Assembly (NCBI GenBank): GCA_964610345.1
Contig: CAZSVQ010000011.1
Coordinates: 1 to 23,220 of the forward strand
Direction: 5' to 3'
Length of the DNA stretch: 23,220 nucleotides
Source: HK-STAS-PATE-36 sp964610345
GTDB taxonomy: Bacteria; Patescibacteriota; Saccharimonadia; Saccharimonadales; JAGQNJ01
The translations under genes and the position numbers were made by a program. Below the pieces are notes generated by a model. That model saw only the letters and a list, made by a program, of their open reading frames with translations, was not told the origin of the DNA and searched no databases. Of the stretch, positions 1 to 6,687 are shown in pieces (position 1 is the first letter of the stretch; each line of letters begins with the position of its first letter).

Positions 1-62
1 TAGACATAACTAGCCAAGAGGGTGAGGGGACAACTGTTGCTTTGGGGTTTAGTGACGTGTAA
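1..62 (+). CDS. 3' end of a probable sensor histidine kinase (partial)
   Basis: The frame starting at base 3 is open to a TAA at 60-62 and gives 19 residues ending SQEGEGTTVALGFSDV. The G-E-G-T-T run followed by alternating hydrophobics is the usual last strand of the HATPase_c domain of sensor histidine kinases (typically G-x-G-T-T-F-x-x-x-L-P). Only this tail is visible, so the family call rests on one short motif and is tentative. The next gene begins 63 bases downstream behind its own promoter-like site, so the two need not be co-transcribed. Confidence 0.5.
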   Translation, partial: DITSQEGEGTTVALGFSDV

Positions 63-105
63 GGCAAGTACGCTAGACGGGAGAGTTTATTAAATAACAA
101 GTCAT

Positions 106-114
106 TGGTATACT
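106..114 (+). promoter_or_regulatory. extended -10 promoter of the NDH-2-like gene
   Basis: TGG followed by TATACT (109-114) is an extended -10 element. No good -35 is visible. The ATG at 125 lies ten bases after the hexamer, so the expected start of transcription is about 3-4 bases before the start codon. Confidence 0.5.
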
Positions 115-124
115 AAGCTTTAGC

Positions 125-1300
125 ATGAATAAAATTAAAAAGACTAAGGTAGTCATAGTTGGTGGAGGATTTGCTGGCGTAAAAACGGCACTAGAACTAG
201 CCAACAACAACAATTTTGAAATTCGTTTAATAAGTAAGGGCACTAACTTTGAATACCATGGTGCACTTTACCGCACCGCCACAGGCAATACTCCGCTAGA
301 AGTGGTAATGCCGCTTCGTGAATTATTTGCACACGCAAAAAATGTCGAAGTTATATTAGACTCGATTTCAAATCTTAAATCATCATCTAATGCTATCAAG
401 GGTGCAGATGGTGAAATTTATCAATACGACATACTAGTATTAGCATTGGGTAATCAGATTAATTATTTTGGATTAAAAAATATGGAAGAAAAGTCGTTTT
501 CCGCCAATACTGTTCCACACACAATCGCACTAAGACACGAATTAATTATGCAATTTAAAAAAGAGCAAACACTAACTGTTGCTATTGTTGGTGGGGGGCC
601 TTCTGGTGTGGAGCTAGCAGGTTCTATTAACATGTTTGCACATAAAATTGCAAAAAAATATAATAAAAAATACTTTCAACCACGAGTGGTGTTAATTGAA
701 GGTGGTGCTAGACTTTTGCCAGTGCTATCAAATTCTTTGTCGGCAAAAATTGAAAATCAATTAATAAAGCTCGGGGTAGAGCTAAAGTTAAATACCACTG
801 TTACATCTTGCACTACAAACAAGCTTCTCTTAAATAGTGGTATGCTAAACACAGATATTATAGTCTGGACGGCCGGTAGTAGAATTGCAGATTTTTATGC
901 TGAAAACGAAAAAGAATTTAGTTTTGAGCGAGGCAAAGTCGTGGTTGATGAGTATTTACGCGCAAAAAGCCATAATAATATATATGTCATAGGCGATAAT
1001 GCTAATACTAAATATAGCGGTATGGCTCAAACTGCTCTGCACGATGCAAAGTATTTGAGTATACAACTAAATAAGCGGATTAACGGATCCAAGATTTTAA
1101 AATATAAACCACGACGGCCAGTATATGCTGTGCCAGCCGGAGAATCTTGGGCAGTGTATCAATCTACCAAACATAAATTAAGTGGTTATACTGCATGGTT
1201 GTTGCGACGTCGCGCAGACTTGTATATTTATAAAAACTTTGAACCATACAAAAAAGCCATTAAGCAGTGGCGTCATGCTAATCGACAAGCAAAGTACTAA
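125..1300 (+). CDS. NDH-2-like FAD-dependent NAD(P)H dehydrogenase
   Basis: A pyridine nucleotide-disulfide oxidoreductase family flavoprotein of 391 residues, close to the usual ~400-430 of type II NADH dehydrogenases. Family members pass electrons from NADH through FAD to a quinone at the inner face of the membrane without pumping protons. The first dinucleotide fold, GGGFAGVKTALELA near residues 13-26, binds FAD. The second, GGGPSGVELAG near 155-165, should bind NAD(P)H. The late FAD motif YVIGDNA lies near 288. The C-terminus is rich in Arg, Lys and aromatic residues, as in members that attach peripherally to membranes, but no transmembrane helix is evident. Transcription is probably from the TATACT at 109-114. 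The stop overlaps the stop of the convergent glycoside hydrolase gene. Quinone as acceptor is inferred from the family. Confidence 0.82.
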   Translation: MNKIKKTKVVIVGGGFAGVKTALELANNNNFEIRLISKGTNFEYHGALYRTATGNTPLEVVMPLRELFAHAKNVEVILDSISNLKSSSNAIKGADGEIYQYDILVLALGNQINYFGLKNMEEKSFSANTVPHTIALRHELIMQFKKEQTLTVAIVGGGPSGVELAGSINMFAHKIAKKYNKKYFQPRVVLIEGGARLLPVLSNSLSAKIENQLIKLGVELKLNTTVTSCTTNKLLLNSGMLNTDIIVWTAGSRIADFYAENEKEFSFERGKVVVDEYLRAKSHNNIYVIGDNANTKYSGMAQTALHDAKYLSIQLNKRINGSKILKYKPRRPVYAVPAGESWAVYQSTKHKLSGYTAWLLRRRADLYIYKNFEPYKKAIKQWRHANRQAKY

Positions 1301-2616
1301 TTACTCTGCAATAAATCAAGTGTTAAAGCTGCAGTCCAAGAAAAATCATGGGCACCAGCAGGGCTACCATCTTTCGGAGAGAAATATTCTCGCGCACCAT
1401 TGCCGGCAACCAGTTTTAGGGTTTGTTGTCGAATATGATCGGCTTCTTGAGTAAATCCATATCGACGTAGGCCATCAATAATCAACCAATTAGTGTTTAT
1501 CCAGGTTGGGCCTTGCCAATATTTGTGCTCATCAAACCACTCTGAATTTAACGGTACACTTGGAACGGGATACTTACTATTAAATTGATTCGAATCACCC
1601 AAAAGTTTCACTAAAATTTGAGCGCGTTCTTTGTTTATGCAGCCCGCATAAAGTGGAAGCAAAACACCAATTGAACCAACTTTAATAAGTTTTTTGGTAT
1701 TAAAATTTTTTGAATAATATTGTTTTGAATATTCATCATAAAGTTCATCGAGCGCTGATTCTGACTTTTTGATATTAATTAATAAATTTTTAGGTAATTT
1801 TTTGTTGATTGTTTTTGAAATAGAAATCAAGTGCTGATTAGCGCGAATAAATATTGAGTTAAAGCTTATGTCTTCAATAATTAGCTCAGATTGTTTTAAG
1901 ATATTTTTGATGTCGTAGCGCTTTCTGCGCAATCTTCTTTGAATACTATAATAAGCTAGTGCATTTAATGTACTGATGCGTTCGCCTGGCAGCGACAAAA
2001 AACTATCTTTGCGTAGTAAACCAATTGGTGTATCCAGATGCAGCCAACCAACTATTCTAATCCAAATAGGCATTTCGTGTTTGTATAGCTCATGTATCCA
2101 AGGCGGAGTATTATCTAAACCGGTTTCCCAGGGGTGAATTTGTATCACTAGCCCAGAGTTGTTTGGATCTCGCTCGGCGTAGAGCCACTTATGATATTTA
2201 AGAAGCGCGGGGTAAACTTTTTGATACCATGTGCGTCGTTCTGTTTTTGGCAACTTTTCACCAATTCGCACAATAGCTTCCGCAAGCATAGGTGGTTGAG
2301 TTATTCCGCTGGTTTCTACATTATCCGGTGAGTTTGGTGATATACTACTCCGCCAAAACATCACTTCCTGAGAGGGTACAGAGCTAGGAGCAAGTTTCAT
2401 ATTCGGGATCATGCCATTGCTCCATTGGCTTTCAAGTAAGCTTAAAATTTCTTGTTGAGCACGTTCTACGTCGTAATGTCGTTGACCAATTGCTATAAAA
2501 CAACTATCCCATAGCCACTGATGAGGGTATAACCCTTTGGCTGGAACAGTGTGTTTACCTTCGTCGTTATCTTTTAATACATCAATGCAAGCTTCGGCTA
2601 ATTGTTCGTCGGTCAT
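1297..2616 (-). CDS. GH63/MGH1-like (alpha/alpha)6 glycoside hydrolase
   Basis: A 439-residue protein resembling bacterial clan GH-G enzymes (GH63, GH37 trehalase and mannosylglycerate/glucosylglycerate hydrolase-like proteins), which fold as (alpha/alpha)6 barrels and act on alpha-linked glucosides or mannosides. Visible marks are an N-terminal HQWLWDSCF block near residues 32-40, the family-typical HKYWQGPTWINTNWLI block near 360-375, and a C-terminal EYFSPKDGSPAG...FSWTAALTLDLL segment. There is no signal peptide, so the enzyme is probably cytoplasmic and acts on a stored or imported sugar. The substrate cannot be read from the sequence. The start is supported by a TATACT hexamer seven bases upstream. 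The gene is convergent with the NDH-2-like gene and ends inside its stop codon. Confidence 0.75.
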   Translation of the reverse strand: MTDEQLAEACIDVLKDNDEGKHTVPAKGLYPHQWLWDSCFIAIGQRHYDVERAQQEILSLLESQWSNGMIPNMKLAPSSVPSQEVMFWRSSISPNSPDNVETSGITQPPMLAEAIVRIGEKLPKTERRTWYQKVYPALLKYHKWLYAERDPNNSGLVIQIHPWETGLDNTPPWIHELYKHEMPIWIRIVGWLHLDTPIGLLRKDSFLSLPGERISTLNALAYYSIQRRLRRKRYDIKNILKQSELIIEDISFNSIFIRANQHLISISKTINKKLPKNLLINIKKSESALDELYDEYSKQYYSKNFNTKKLIKVGSIGVLLPLYAGCINKERAQILVKLLGDSNQFNSKYPVPSVPLNSEWFDEHKYWQGPTWINTNWLIIDGLRRYGFTQEADHIRQQTLKLVAGNGAREYFSPKDGSPAGAHDFSWTAALTLDLLQSN

Positions 2617-2623
2617 TGTTACT

Positions 2624-2629
2624 AGTATA
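2624..2629 (-). promoter_or_regulatory. -10 hexamer of the glycoside hydrolase gene
   Basis: TATACT on the minus strand, seven bases before the ATG at 2616. Initiation at the usual distance would place the transcript start at or within one base of the start codon. Confidence 0.45.
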
Positions 2630-2642
2630 ACCTGCTAATGCT

Positions 2643-3140
2643 TTAGCGGAAATTGTTAAAATTAATCGGAAAGTCAAAATCTTGTTTTTTAATTAACCTC
2701 ATTGCTTGTTGAAGTTCATCTTTTTTAACGCTGGAGACTCTAACAGCCTCACCCTGAATTTGAGTTTTCACTTTAGGTAATTCATCGCGTAGTAATTTTG
2801 TTATTTTTTTAGCTTTTTCTTGGTCTAGGCCTTGTAAAAAAGGTACTTCTTTGACTGTTTTTAGATTTGAAACAACCACTTCTTTGCTAGTATCAAGGGT
2901 TTTTTGATCTTGCCCACGGAGGCTTAACTTTTTACGGATAATTTCTATAATTGTATCTATCTGGTATTCACTATTGCCAGTAATTTTAAACCCAGTTTTA
3001 TCTGTATTGAGCCACACCAGCTCTGCTGGTGTGGCTTTAAAATCGTAGCGAGATGTAATTTCTCGTACGGATTGATCAAAGACATTGTTCATTTCGGCTT
3101 TATCGTATTCACTTACAGTATCAAAAGAAAAATTTGCCAT
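2643..3140 (-). CDS. yajQ: YajQ family nucleotide-binding protein
   Basis: A 165-residue protein matching the YajQ/UPF0234 family from end to end. It has the hallmark opening MANFSFDTVSEYDKAEMNN, then SREITSRYDFK-like text near residue 25 and the closing KKQDFDFPINFNNFR. Family members are small cytoplasmic proteins with two ferredoxin-like folds. Homologues bind tRNA/nucleotides or cyclic di-GMP, and the role here is unproven. The gene starts seven bases after the end of the split coiled-coil locus, so it is probably the last gene of that minus-strand transcript. The Shine-Dalgarno site is weak (AGGTAA). The gap to the next minus-strand gene is 26 bases. Confidence 0.92.
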   Translation of the reverse strand: MANFSFDTVSEYDKAEMNNVFDQSVREITSRYDFKATPAELVWLNTDKTGFKITGNSEYQIDTIIEIIRKKLSLRGQDQKTLDTSKEVVVSNLKTVKEVPFLQGLDQEKAKKITKLLRDELPKVKTQIQGEAVRVSSVKKDELQQAMRLIKKQDFDFPINFNNFR

Positions 3141-3146
3141 AATAAT

Positions 3147-3317
3147 TTACCTAACAATTTCTATTGGGATATCTAATTTTTTAGCAGCTTTGTACGCCCA
3201 GGTTACGATTTGGTTTAATGTATTAGCGGCGAGTTTACGCTCTTCTTCATTAATTTCTATTTTCTTTTCCATTTTATCGATTATTAAAAGTAGTTCTTTT
3301 ATATTATTATTGTGCAT
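3147..3317 (-). CDS. C-terminal part of a stop-split coiled-coil protein (56 aa)
   Basis: An open frame of 56 codons from the ATG at 3315-3317 to a TAA at 3147-3149. It lies in exactly the same frame as the 76-codon gene just upstream and is separated from it only by a TAA (3330-3332) and four sense codons. Its last 45 residues align without gaps to the C-terminus of the 99-residue protein at 15316-15615, with 15 identities by eye, including V-x-W-A-x-K and I-P-x-E. This is strong evidence that the segment is coding-derived and was once the end of one longer protein. No Shine-Dalgarno precedes the ATG. Expression would need reinitiation, stop readthrough, or may not occur. Function unknown. 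Confidence 0.6.
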   Translation of the reverse strand: MHNNNIKELLLIIDKMEKKIEINEEERKLAANTLNQIVTWAYKAAKKLDIPIEIVR

Positions 3318-3329
3318 ATCTAGCTTATC

Positions 3330-3560
3330 TTAAATTTTATCTAAACGATCATTCAGTTTTTTAATTTCTACAGTATGTAAATTACCTGACTGCTCAAGAG
3401 TGCCCATTCTGCCGTCTAATTTGTTCATTTGGTCTTCAAGCCCGACCATACGGCCGTCAAGACCATCCATCCTGCCTTCTAATCTCACAAATCCATCAGA
3501 TGTCATTTGCATGATTTCTTGCAAGACTGTCATGATATCATCGGTTGTAACGCTAGGCAT
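3330..3560 (-). CDS. N-terminal part of a stop-split coiled-coil protein (76 aa)
   Basis: A small hydrophilic protein of 76 residues that should be almost entirely helical coiled coil. Four consecutive heptads of the form L-[ED]-G-R-M-x-x occupy residues ~25-52, encoded by four 21-base units. It opens with MPSVTTDDIMTVLQEIM and ends ...RLDKI at a TAA. The frame stays open after that TAA to 3147 and encodes the conserved C-terminal module seen in the 99-residue relative at 15316, so this looks like the 5' half of an interrupted gene. A TATAAT at 3571-3576 lies ten bases before the ATG. No enzymatic motif is present. Function unknown; such coiled coils may oligomerise or act as adaptors. Confidence 0.6.
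   Translation of the reverse strand: MPSVTTDDIMTVLQEIMQMTSDGFVRLEGRMDGLDGRMVGLEDQMNKLDGRMGTLEQSGNLHTVEIKKLNDRLDKI
3405..3488 (-). repeat. four tandem 21-bp units encoding coiled-coil heptads
   Basis: Units at 3405-3425, 3426-3446, 3447-3467 and 3468-3488 each encode one heptad of the L-[ED]-x-x-M type. The third and fourth are most alike at protein level (LDGRM and LEGRM). Unit number could vary between strains by slippage or unequal recombination. Confidence 0.55.
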
Positions 3561-3570
3561 ATTAAATTAC

Positions 3571-3576
3571 ATTATA
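3571..3576 (-). promoter_or_regulatory. -10 hexamer of the split coiled-coil/yajQ transcript
   Basis: A perfect TATAAT on the minus strand, ten bases before the ATG at 3560. It is divergent from the pheS promoter 28 bases away. The predicted leader is about four bases. Confidence 0.45.
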
Positions 3577-3600
3577 CGACTTAAGATATAAGGCTAGCAA

Positions 3601-3609
3601 TGGTATAAT
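3601..3609 (+). promoter_or_regulatory. extended -10 promoter of pheS
   Basis: TGG followed by a perfect TATAAT (3604-3609). The pheS ATG at 3619 begins ten bases after the last T, so the predicted mRNA has a leader of only about three bases and no room for a Shine-Dalgarno site. Confidence 0.55.
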
Positions 3610-3618
3610 TATCAACAA

Positions 3619-4605
3619 ATGACGTTCCAGAATAAGCAAATTGCAGAAGTTGCAGATAAGTTAACAAAGCGATTGAAAACTTTAGATGAAAAATCTTCAG
3701 TTTTACGAGCTGTTGAATTAAAAGCACTTTATGCGCAAATTCCTTCACTAGAGCCAAAACAGCGAGCTAGTTTTGGCAAAGAAATTAATCAGCTTAAAAG
3801 TTATTTAGAAGGCTTGGTTCAAGATAATGTTATTGAATCAGAAGCTTTATTGCCAATTGATGTTACAGCGCCGTTTGATGTTAATACACAAGTTGATAAA
3901 AAACCCAGGTTACTTTCAAGTGACAAGGGAAGTACTCATCCATTAATGAAAGAAATAGAAGTAGTACTAAATATTTTTGAGCGCATGGGTTTTGAAGCCG
4001 TTGAATCACGCCAATTAGATGATGATTTTCACATGTTTGAGGCCTTGAATTTCCCAGAGGGTCATCCTGCGCGAGATGATTATGACACTTTTATGACTAC
4101 AGAAAAACTGATAGCTCCCGCCCACACTAGTACTATGCAAAACCGAGTATTAAAAACTCGTAAACCACCTATTCAGATGGTTATTCCTGGGCGTGTCTTC
4201 CGTAACGAAGATCTAGATGCCACTCATGAGCATACGTTTTATCAGCTAGAAGGTATGTACGTAGACAAAGACATAAATACTGGGCATTTAATAGCAACCC
4301 TAAAAACCTTTTTAGAAGAATATTTTCAGGAAGAACTCCAGGTACGGACTCAACCATTTTACTTCCCATTTACAGAACCTAGCTTTGAATATGCAGTTAA
4401 ACGGCCTGGGCGCGATTGGATTGAGTTACTTGGTTGTGGCATGATCCACCCCATTGTTTTAACAATGGGAGGGATTGATCCTAAAGTTTATACTGGCTTT
4501 GCTTGGGGTTTTGGTATTGATAGATTAGTGATGATGAAATACGGCATAGAAGATGTTCGTCATTTTGAATCTGCTAGATTAGATTTCTTGAGGCAGTTTA
4601 AATGA
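3619..4605 (+). CDS. pheS: phenylalanine--tRNA ligase alpha subunit
   Basis: The catalytic subunit of the alpha2-beta2 cytoplasmic enzyme that charges tRNA-Phe, 328 residues (usual 320-350). An N-terminal helical hairpin spans residues 1-90. The class II core begins near HPLMKEIEVV. Family text includes EALNFPEGHPARD, motif 2 PGRVFRNEDLDATHEHTF with its catalytic Arg, the phenylalanine-pocket segment QPFYFPFTEPSFE, and motif 3 GFAWGFGIDRLVMMKYGI. The gene opens an operon behind an extended -10 and ends with ATGA overlapping the next gene. Its partner pheT lies more than 2 kb downstream after four unrelated genes, an unusual arrangement. Confidence 0.97.
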   Translation: MTFQNKQIAEVADKLTKRLKTLDEKSSVLRAVELKALYAQIPSLEPKQRASFGKEINQLKSYLEGLVQDNVIESEALLPIDVTAPFDVNTQVDKKPRLLSSDKGSTHPLMKEIEVVLNIFERMGFEAVESRQLDDDFHMFEALNFPEGHPARDDYDTFMTTEKLIAPAHTSTMQNRVLKTRKPPIQMVIPGRVFRNEDLDATHEHTFYQLEGMYVDKDINTGHLIATLKTFLEEYFQEELQVRTQPFYFPFTEPSFEYAVKRPGRDWIELLGCGMIHPIVLTMGGIDPKVYTGFAWGFGIDRLVMMKYGIEDVRHFESARLDFLRQFK

Positions 4606-4943
4606 AAATTGTAAAAAAAATTACCGTAAAAGAACTTCAAGATATGGCAAACAAAATGTACGGTGAATTTGTTAAGACGGACGTAGATGTTGCTAAAAGA
4701 ATTGTAATTATTGATATGCCGATGCATTATGATGGCGAGCAAGAGTTGTTACAAAACGGCTCTAAGCAAAAAGATATCTGGGGCATAAACCTTCATCCTG
4801 GCGATTTTGGCACAGATAATTTTATAGAATTTGACTCTATGATTAATATAAAACCGTCACTTGGTAACGCATCAAAAGATATTCTGGATGGTAATATCAA
4901 GAGTCAGATTATTGAAATGATTAATGAAGTTGTCCATGAGTAG
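4602..4943 (+). CDS. DUF5674 family protein
   Basis: A 113-residue protein that I recognise as DUF5674, a family of unknown function common in CPR bacteria. Conserved-looking stretches are a basic amphipathic start, LLQNGSKQKDIWGINLHPG near residues 48-66, and IEFDSMINIKPSLGN near 74-88. It is soluble and acidic, with no membrane segment or signal peptide. Its start overlaps the pheS stop by four bases (ATGA), implying coupled translation with pheS. No catalytic motif is evident. Confidence 0.75.
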   Translation: MKIVKKITVKELQDMANKMYGEFVKTDVDVAKRIVIIDMPMHYDGEQELLQNGSKQKDIWGINLHPGDFGTDNFIEFDSMINIKPSLGNASKDILDGNIKSQIIEMINEVVHE

Positions 4944-5262
4944 TCACGATTTTAACTATCATGCTTGGGCGAATCAATCTGTTTTTTGGCAGTTGGGTAA
5001 TATTGGTTCAGAAGTTGGTAGAGCATTGACCGCTAAAAAAAATGGAAATCAAAAACGAATGTTGAGTGCTTTCTATAGAGGGATTGACTTAATTAATGCA
5101 ACCGTTAAAGCTTGGGTAGAAAACGGAAAGTCGCCATACGAGCTTCTAATTGCCCGTGAGCAATTTGCAAAATCCATTTTAACTGAAGAAATAGATACTA
5201 CGCTAGAGCAATATTTTATCCAATTTGCTATAGCAGAAAGGTTACGTTCATATAATGGGTAG
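4936..5262 (+). CDS. conserved-looking helical protein of unknown function
   Basis: I do not recognise a named family. From the ATG at 4936 it is 108 residues; an in-frame ATG at 4924 would add four (MKLS). Neither start has a convincing Shine-Dalgarno site. Starting at 4936 gives an 8-base overlap with the previous stop, in keeping with coupled genes in this operon. The protein is mostly predicted helix, with a Trp-rich start (HAWANQSVFWQLGNIG), a basic middle (TAKKNGNQKRMLSAFYRGI) and a closing amphipathic helix. There is no signal peptide, transmembrane segment, Cys cluster or nucleotide-binding motif. The next gene starts inside its last codons, which supports real expression. Confidence 0.7.
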   Translation: MSSHDFNYHAWANQSVFWQLGNIGSEVGRALTAKKNGNQKRMLSAFYRGIDLINATVKAWVENGKSPYELLIAREQFAKSILTEEIDTTLEQYFIQFAIAERLRSYNG

Positions 5263-5950
5263 GATAGTTCAAAAAAATATTCCTAGTGACACAAATAATA
5301 TTGTGGTATTTGTACATGGTCTTGGTGTCAGGTGGGATTCTCGTGGCATGTTCACAGAAAATGTAGAATCTTTACCAATAAATTGGGGCAGTCTATTGTT
5401 TGATTTGTATGACGTTAAAGGAGATGATGTATTTGTAATAGATTTAAAAGAACAAGCGAGTAGATTGAATGGAATTATTAAAGAATTAAACAGGGATTTT
5501 CCAGATGTCAAATTACACATTATTGCACACTCAAAGGGCTGTATTGTGACCGCACTGGCGCAACCCATAGTTAAAGGTAAAGTAATTTTTCTTGCTCCGC
5601 CAGAAAAATTCGGCAGTGATTTACAAAAATATTTTGAAGAATATCCAGGTACTAAAAAATCAGAAAATGAGTTAACTGTACCCAGAAAAGATGGTACAAA
5701 CACTCACATACCATTAAGATATTTTGATGAATCTACATCTATTGATGCACAACAAGCTGTCATAGATTATTCAAACCAGCAGAAACTTATAATCATACAA
5801 ACATTGAATGATGAGGTTATTGGCAAAACTACGTATTCTCAATTACTTGGTAATGATGCGATAGATATTTATCAAATGAATTCAGACCATAATTTTACTG
5901 GTCAATTCAGAACTAAATTATTAAATGAACTCGAGGAGTTATTAAAATGA
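5255..5950 (+). CDS. alpha/beta hydrolase fold protein
   Basis: A 231-residue soluble alpha/beta hydrolase. After strand VVFVHGLGV (the HG oxyanion motif near residues 20-23), the nucleophile elbow AHSKG places the catalytic Ser at residue 93. Asp186 in LNDEVIG and His212 in SDHNF complete a well-spaced Ser-Asp-His triad. The length matches small esterases or thioesterases, but the substrate cannot be inferred. The start overlaps the previous stop by eight bases and the stop overlaps the SDR start by four (ATGA), so it is translated as part of the pheS-pheT operon. No secretion signal is present. Confidence 0.8.
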   Translation: MGRIVQKNIPSDTNNIVVFVHGLGVRWDSRGMFTENVESLPINWGSLLFDLYDVKGDDVFVIDLKEQASRLNGIIKELNRDFPDVKLHIIAHSKGCIVTALAQPIVKGKVIFLAPPEKFGSDLQKYFEEYPGTKKSENELTVPRKDGTNTHIPLRYFDESTSIDAQQAVIDYSNQQKLIIIQTLNDEVIGKTTYSQLLGNDAIDIYQMNSDHNFTGQFRTKLLNELEELLK

Positions 5951-6687
5951 AAAAGTATTTAGTAACTGGGGCGACAAGGGGGATAGGGCGAGCAATAACA
6001 GAAACTTTAATTGAACAGGGGTGTTTTGTGTTTGGTATGTACAAAACTGACACAAAGGATGCAAAATTTCTTGAAGAAAATTACCCAGATAATTTGAGAA
6101 TGATTCAGCTAGACCTAGCTGAATTTTCTAAAATTAATAATTTAATGGATCCATTAGATGACGTACAGCTAAACGGAATAGTTAACAACGCAGGAATTGT
6201 ATATTTAACAAAGTGGGAGCAATTAGATTTTGAAGAATGGGATGAAACTTTAGCAGTTAATTTGACCGCACCATTGAAGCTAGTCTATGCGTTAAAAGAC
6301 AAATTAAGTCCAAATGCAAGCATTGTAAACATAACTAGTGTTGATGCAGATTGTGCTGCTTATGACACAATTGCATATGCGGTAAGCAAAGCTGGGTTAA
6401 TTAGTTTGACAAAATCTTTGAGCGCAGTATTGGGGCCAAAAGGTATTAGAGTAAACGCTGTAGCACCAGGGTGGGTTGAAACAGAAATGACTGCAGGCAC
6501 ATTGCCAGACGAGGCGAAAGAGCTTACTCCACTTGGCAGAAATGCAAAGCCTGAAGAAATTGCAAATGTGGTTAGTTTTTTGCTATCGGACAAATCAAGC
6601 TTTATTAACGGCGAGACTATAACTGTAGATGGCGGGCTAACAGTGGTGGATTACACATTATATAAGGAATCAAAAAATGAAAATTAG
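5947..6687 (+). CDS. short-chain dehydrogenase/reductase (FabG-like)
   Basis: A classical SDR of 246 residues. The cofactor-binding TGATRGIG is at residues 7-14, NNAG near 78-81, and the catalytic Ser131-Tyr144-Lys148 set lies in ITSVDAD...YAVSK. The PGWVETEM and INGETITVDGG segments are typical of the 3-oxoacyl-ACP reductase/glucose dehydrogenase-like branch. It would use NAD(P)H to reduce a ketone or oxidise an alcohol. FabG activity is not certain because no other fatty-acid genes are nearby. A GAGGAG Shine-Dalgarno precedes the ATG, the start overlaps the hydrolase stop by four bases, and the end overlaps pheT by eleven. Confidence 0.87.
   Translation: MKKYLVTGATRGIGRAITETLIEQGCFVFGMYKTDTKDAKFLEENYPDNLRMIQLDLAEFSKINNLMDPLDDVQLNGIVNNAGIVYLTKWEQLDFEEWDETLAVNLTAPLKLVYALKDKLSPNASIVNITSVDADCAAYDTIAYAVSKAGLISLTKSLSAVLGPKGIRVNAVAPGWVETEMTAGTLPDEAKELTPLGRNAKPEEIANVVSFLLSDKSSFINGETITVDGGLTVVDYTLYKESKNEN

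Noticed and set aside
1182..1454. 90-codon plus-strand frame spanning the NDH-2/glycoside hydrolase junction
   Set aside because: It overlaps two well-supported genes in other frames and shows no family features.
5269..5703. 144-codon frame antisense to the alpha/beta hydrolase
   Set aside because: The hydrolase has a full catalytic triad and coupled starts and stops; the antisense frame has no recognisable domain or ribosome-binding site.
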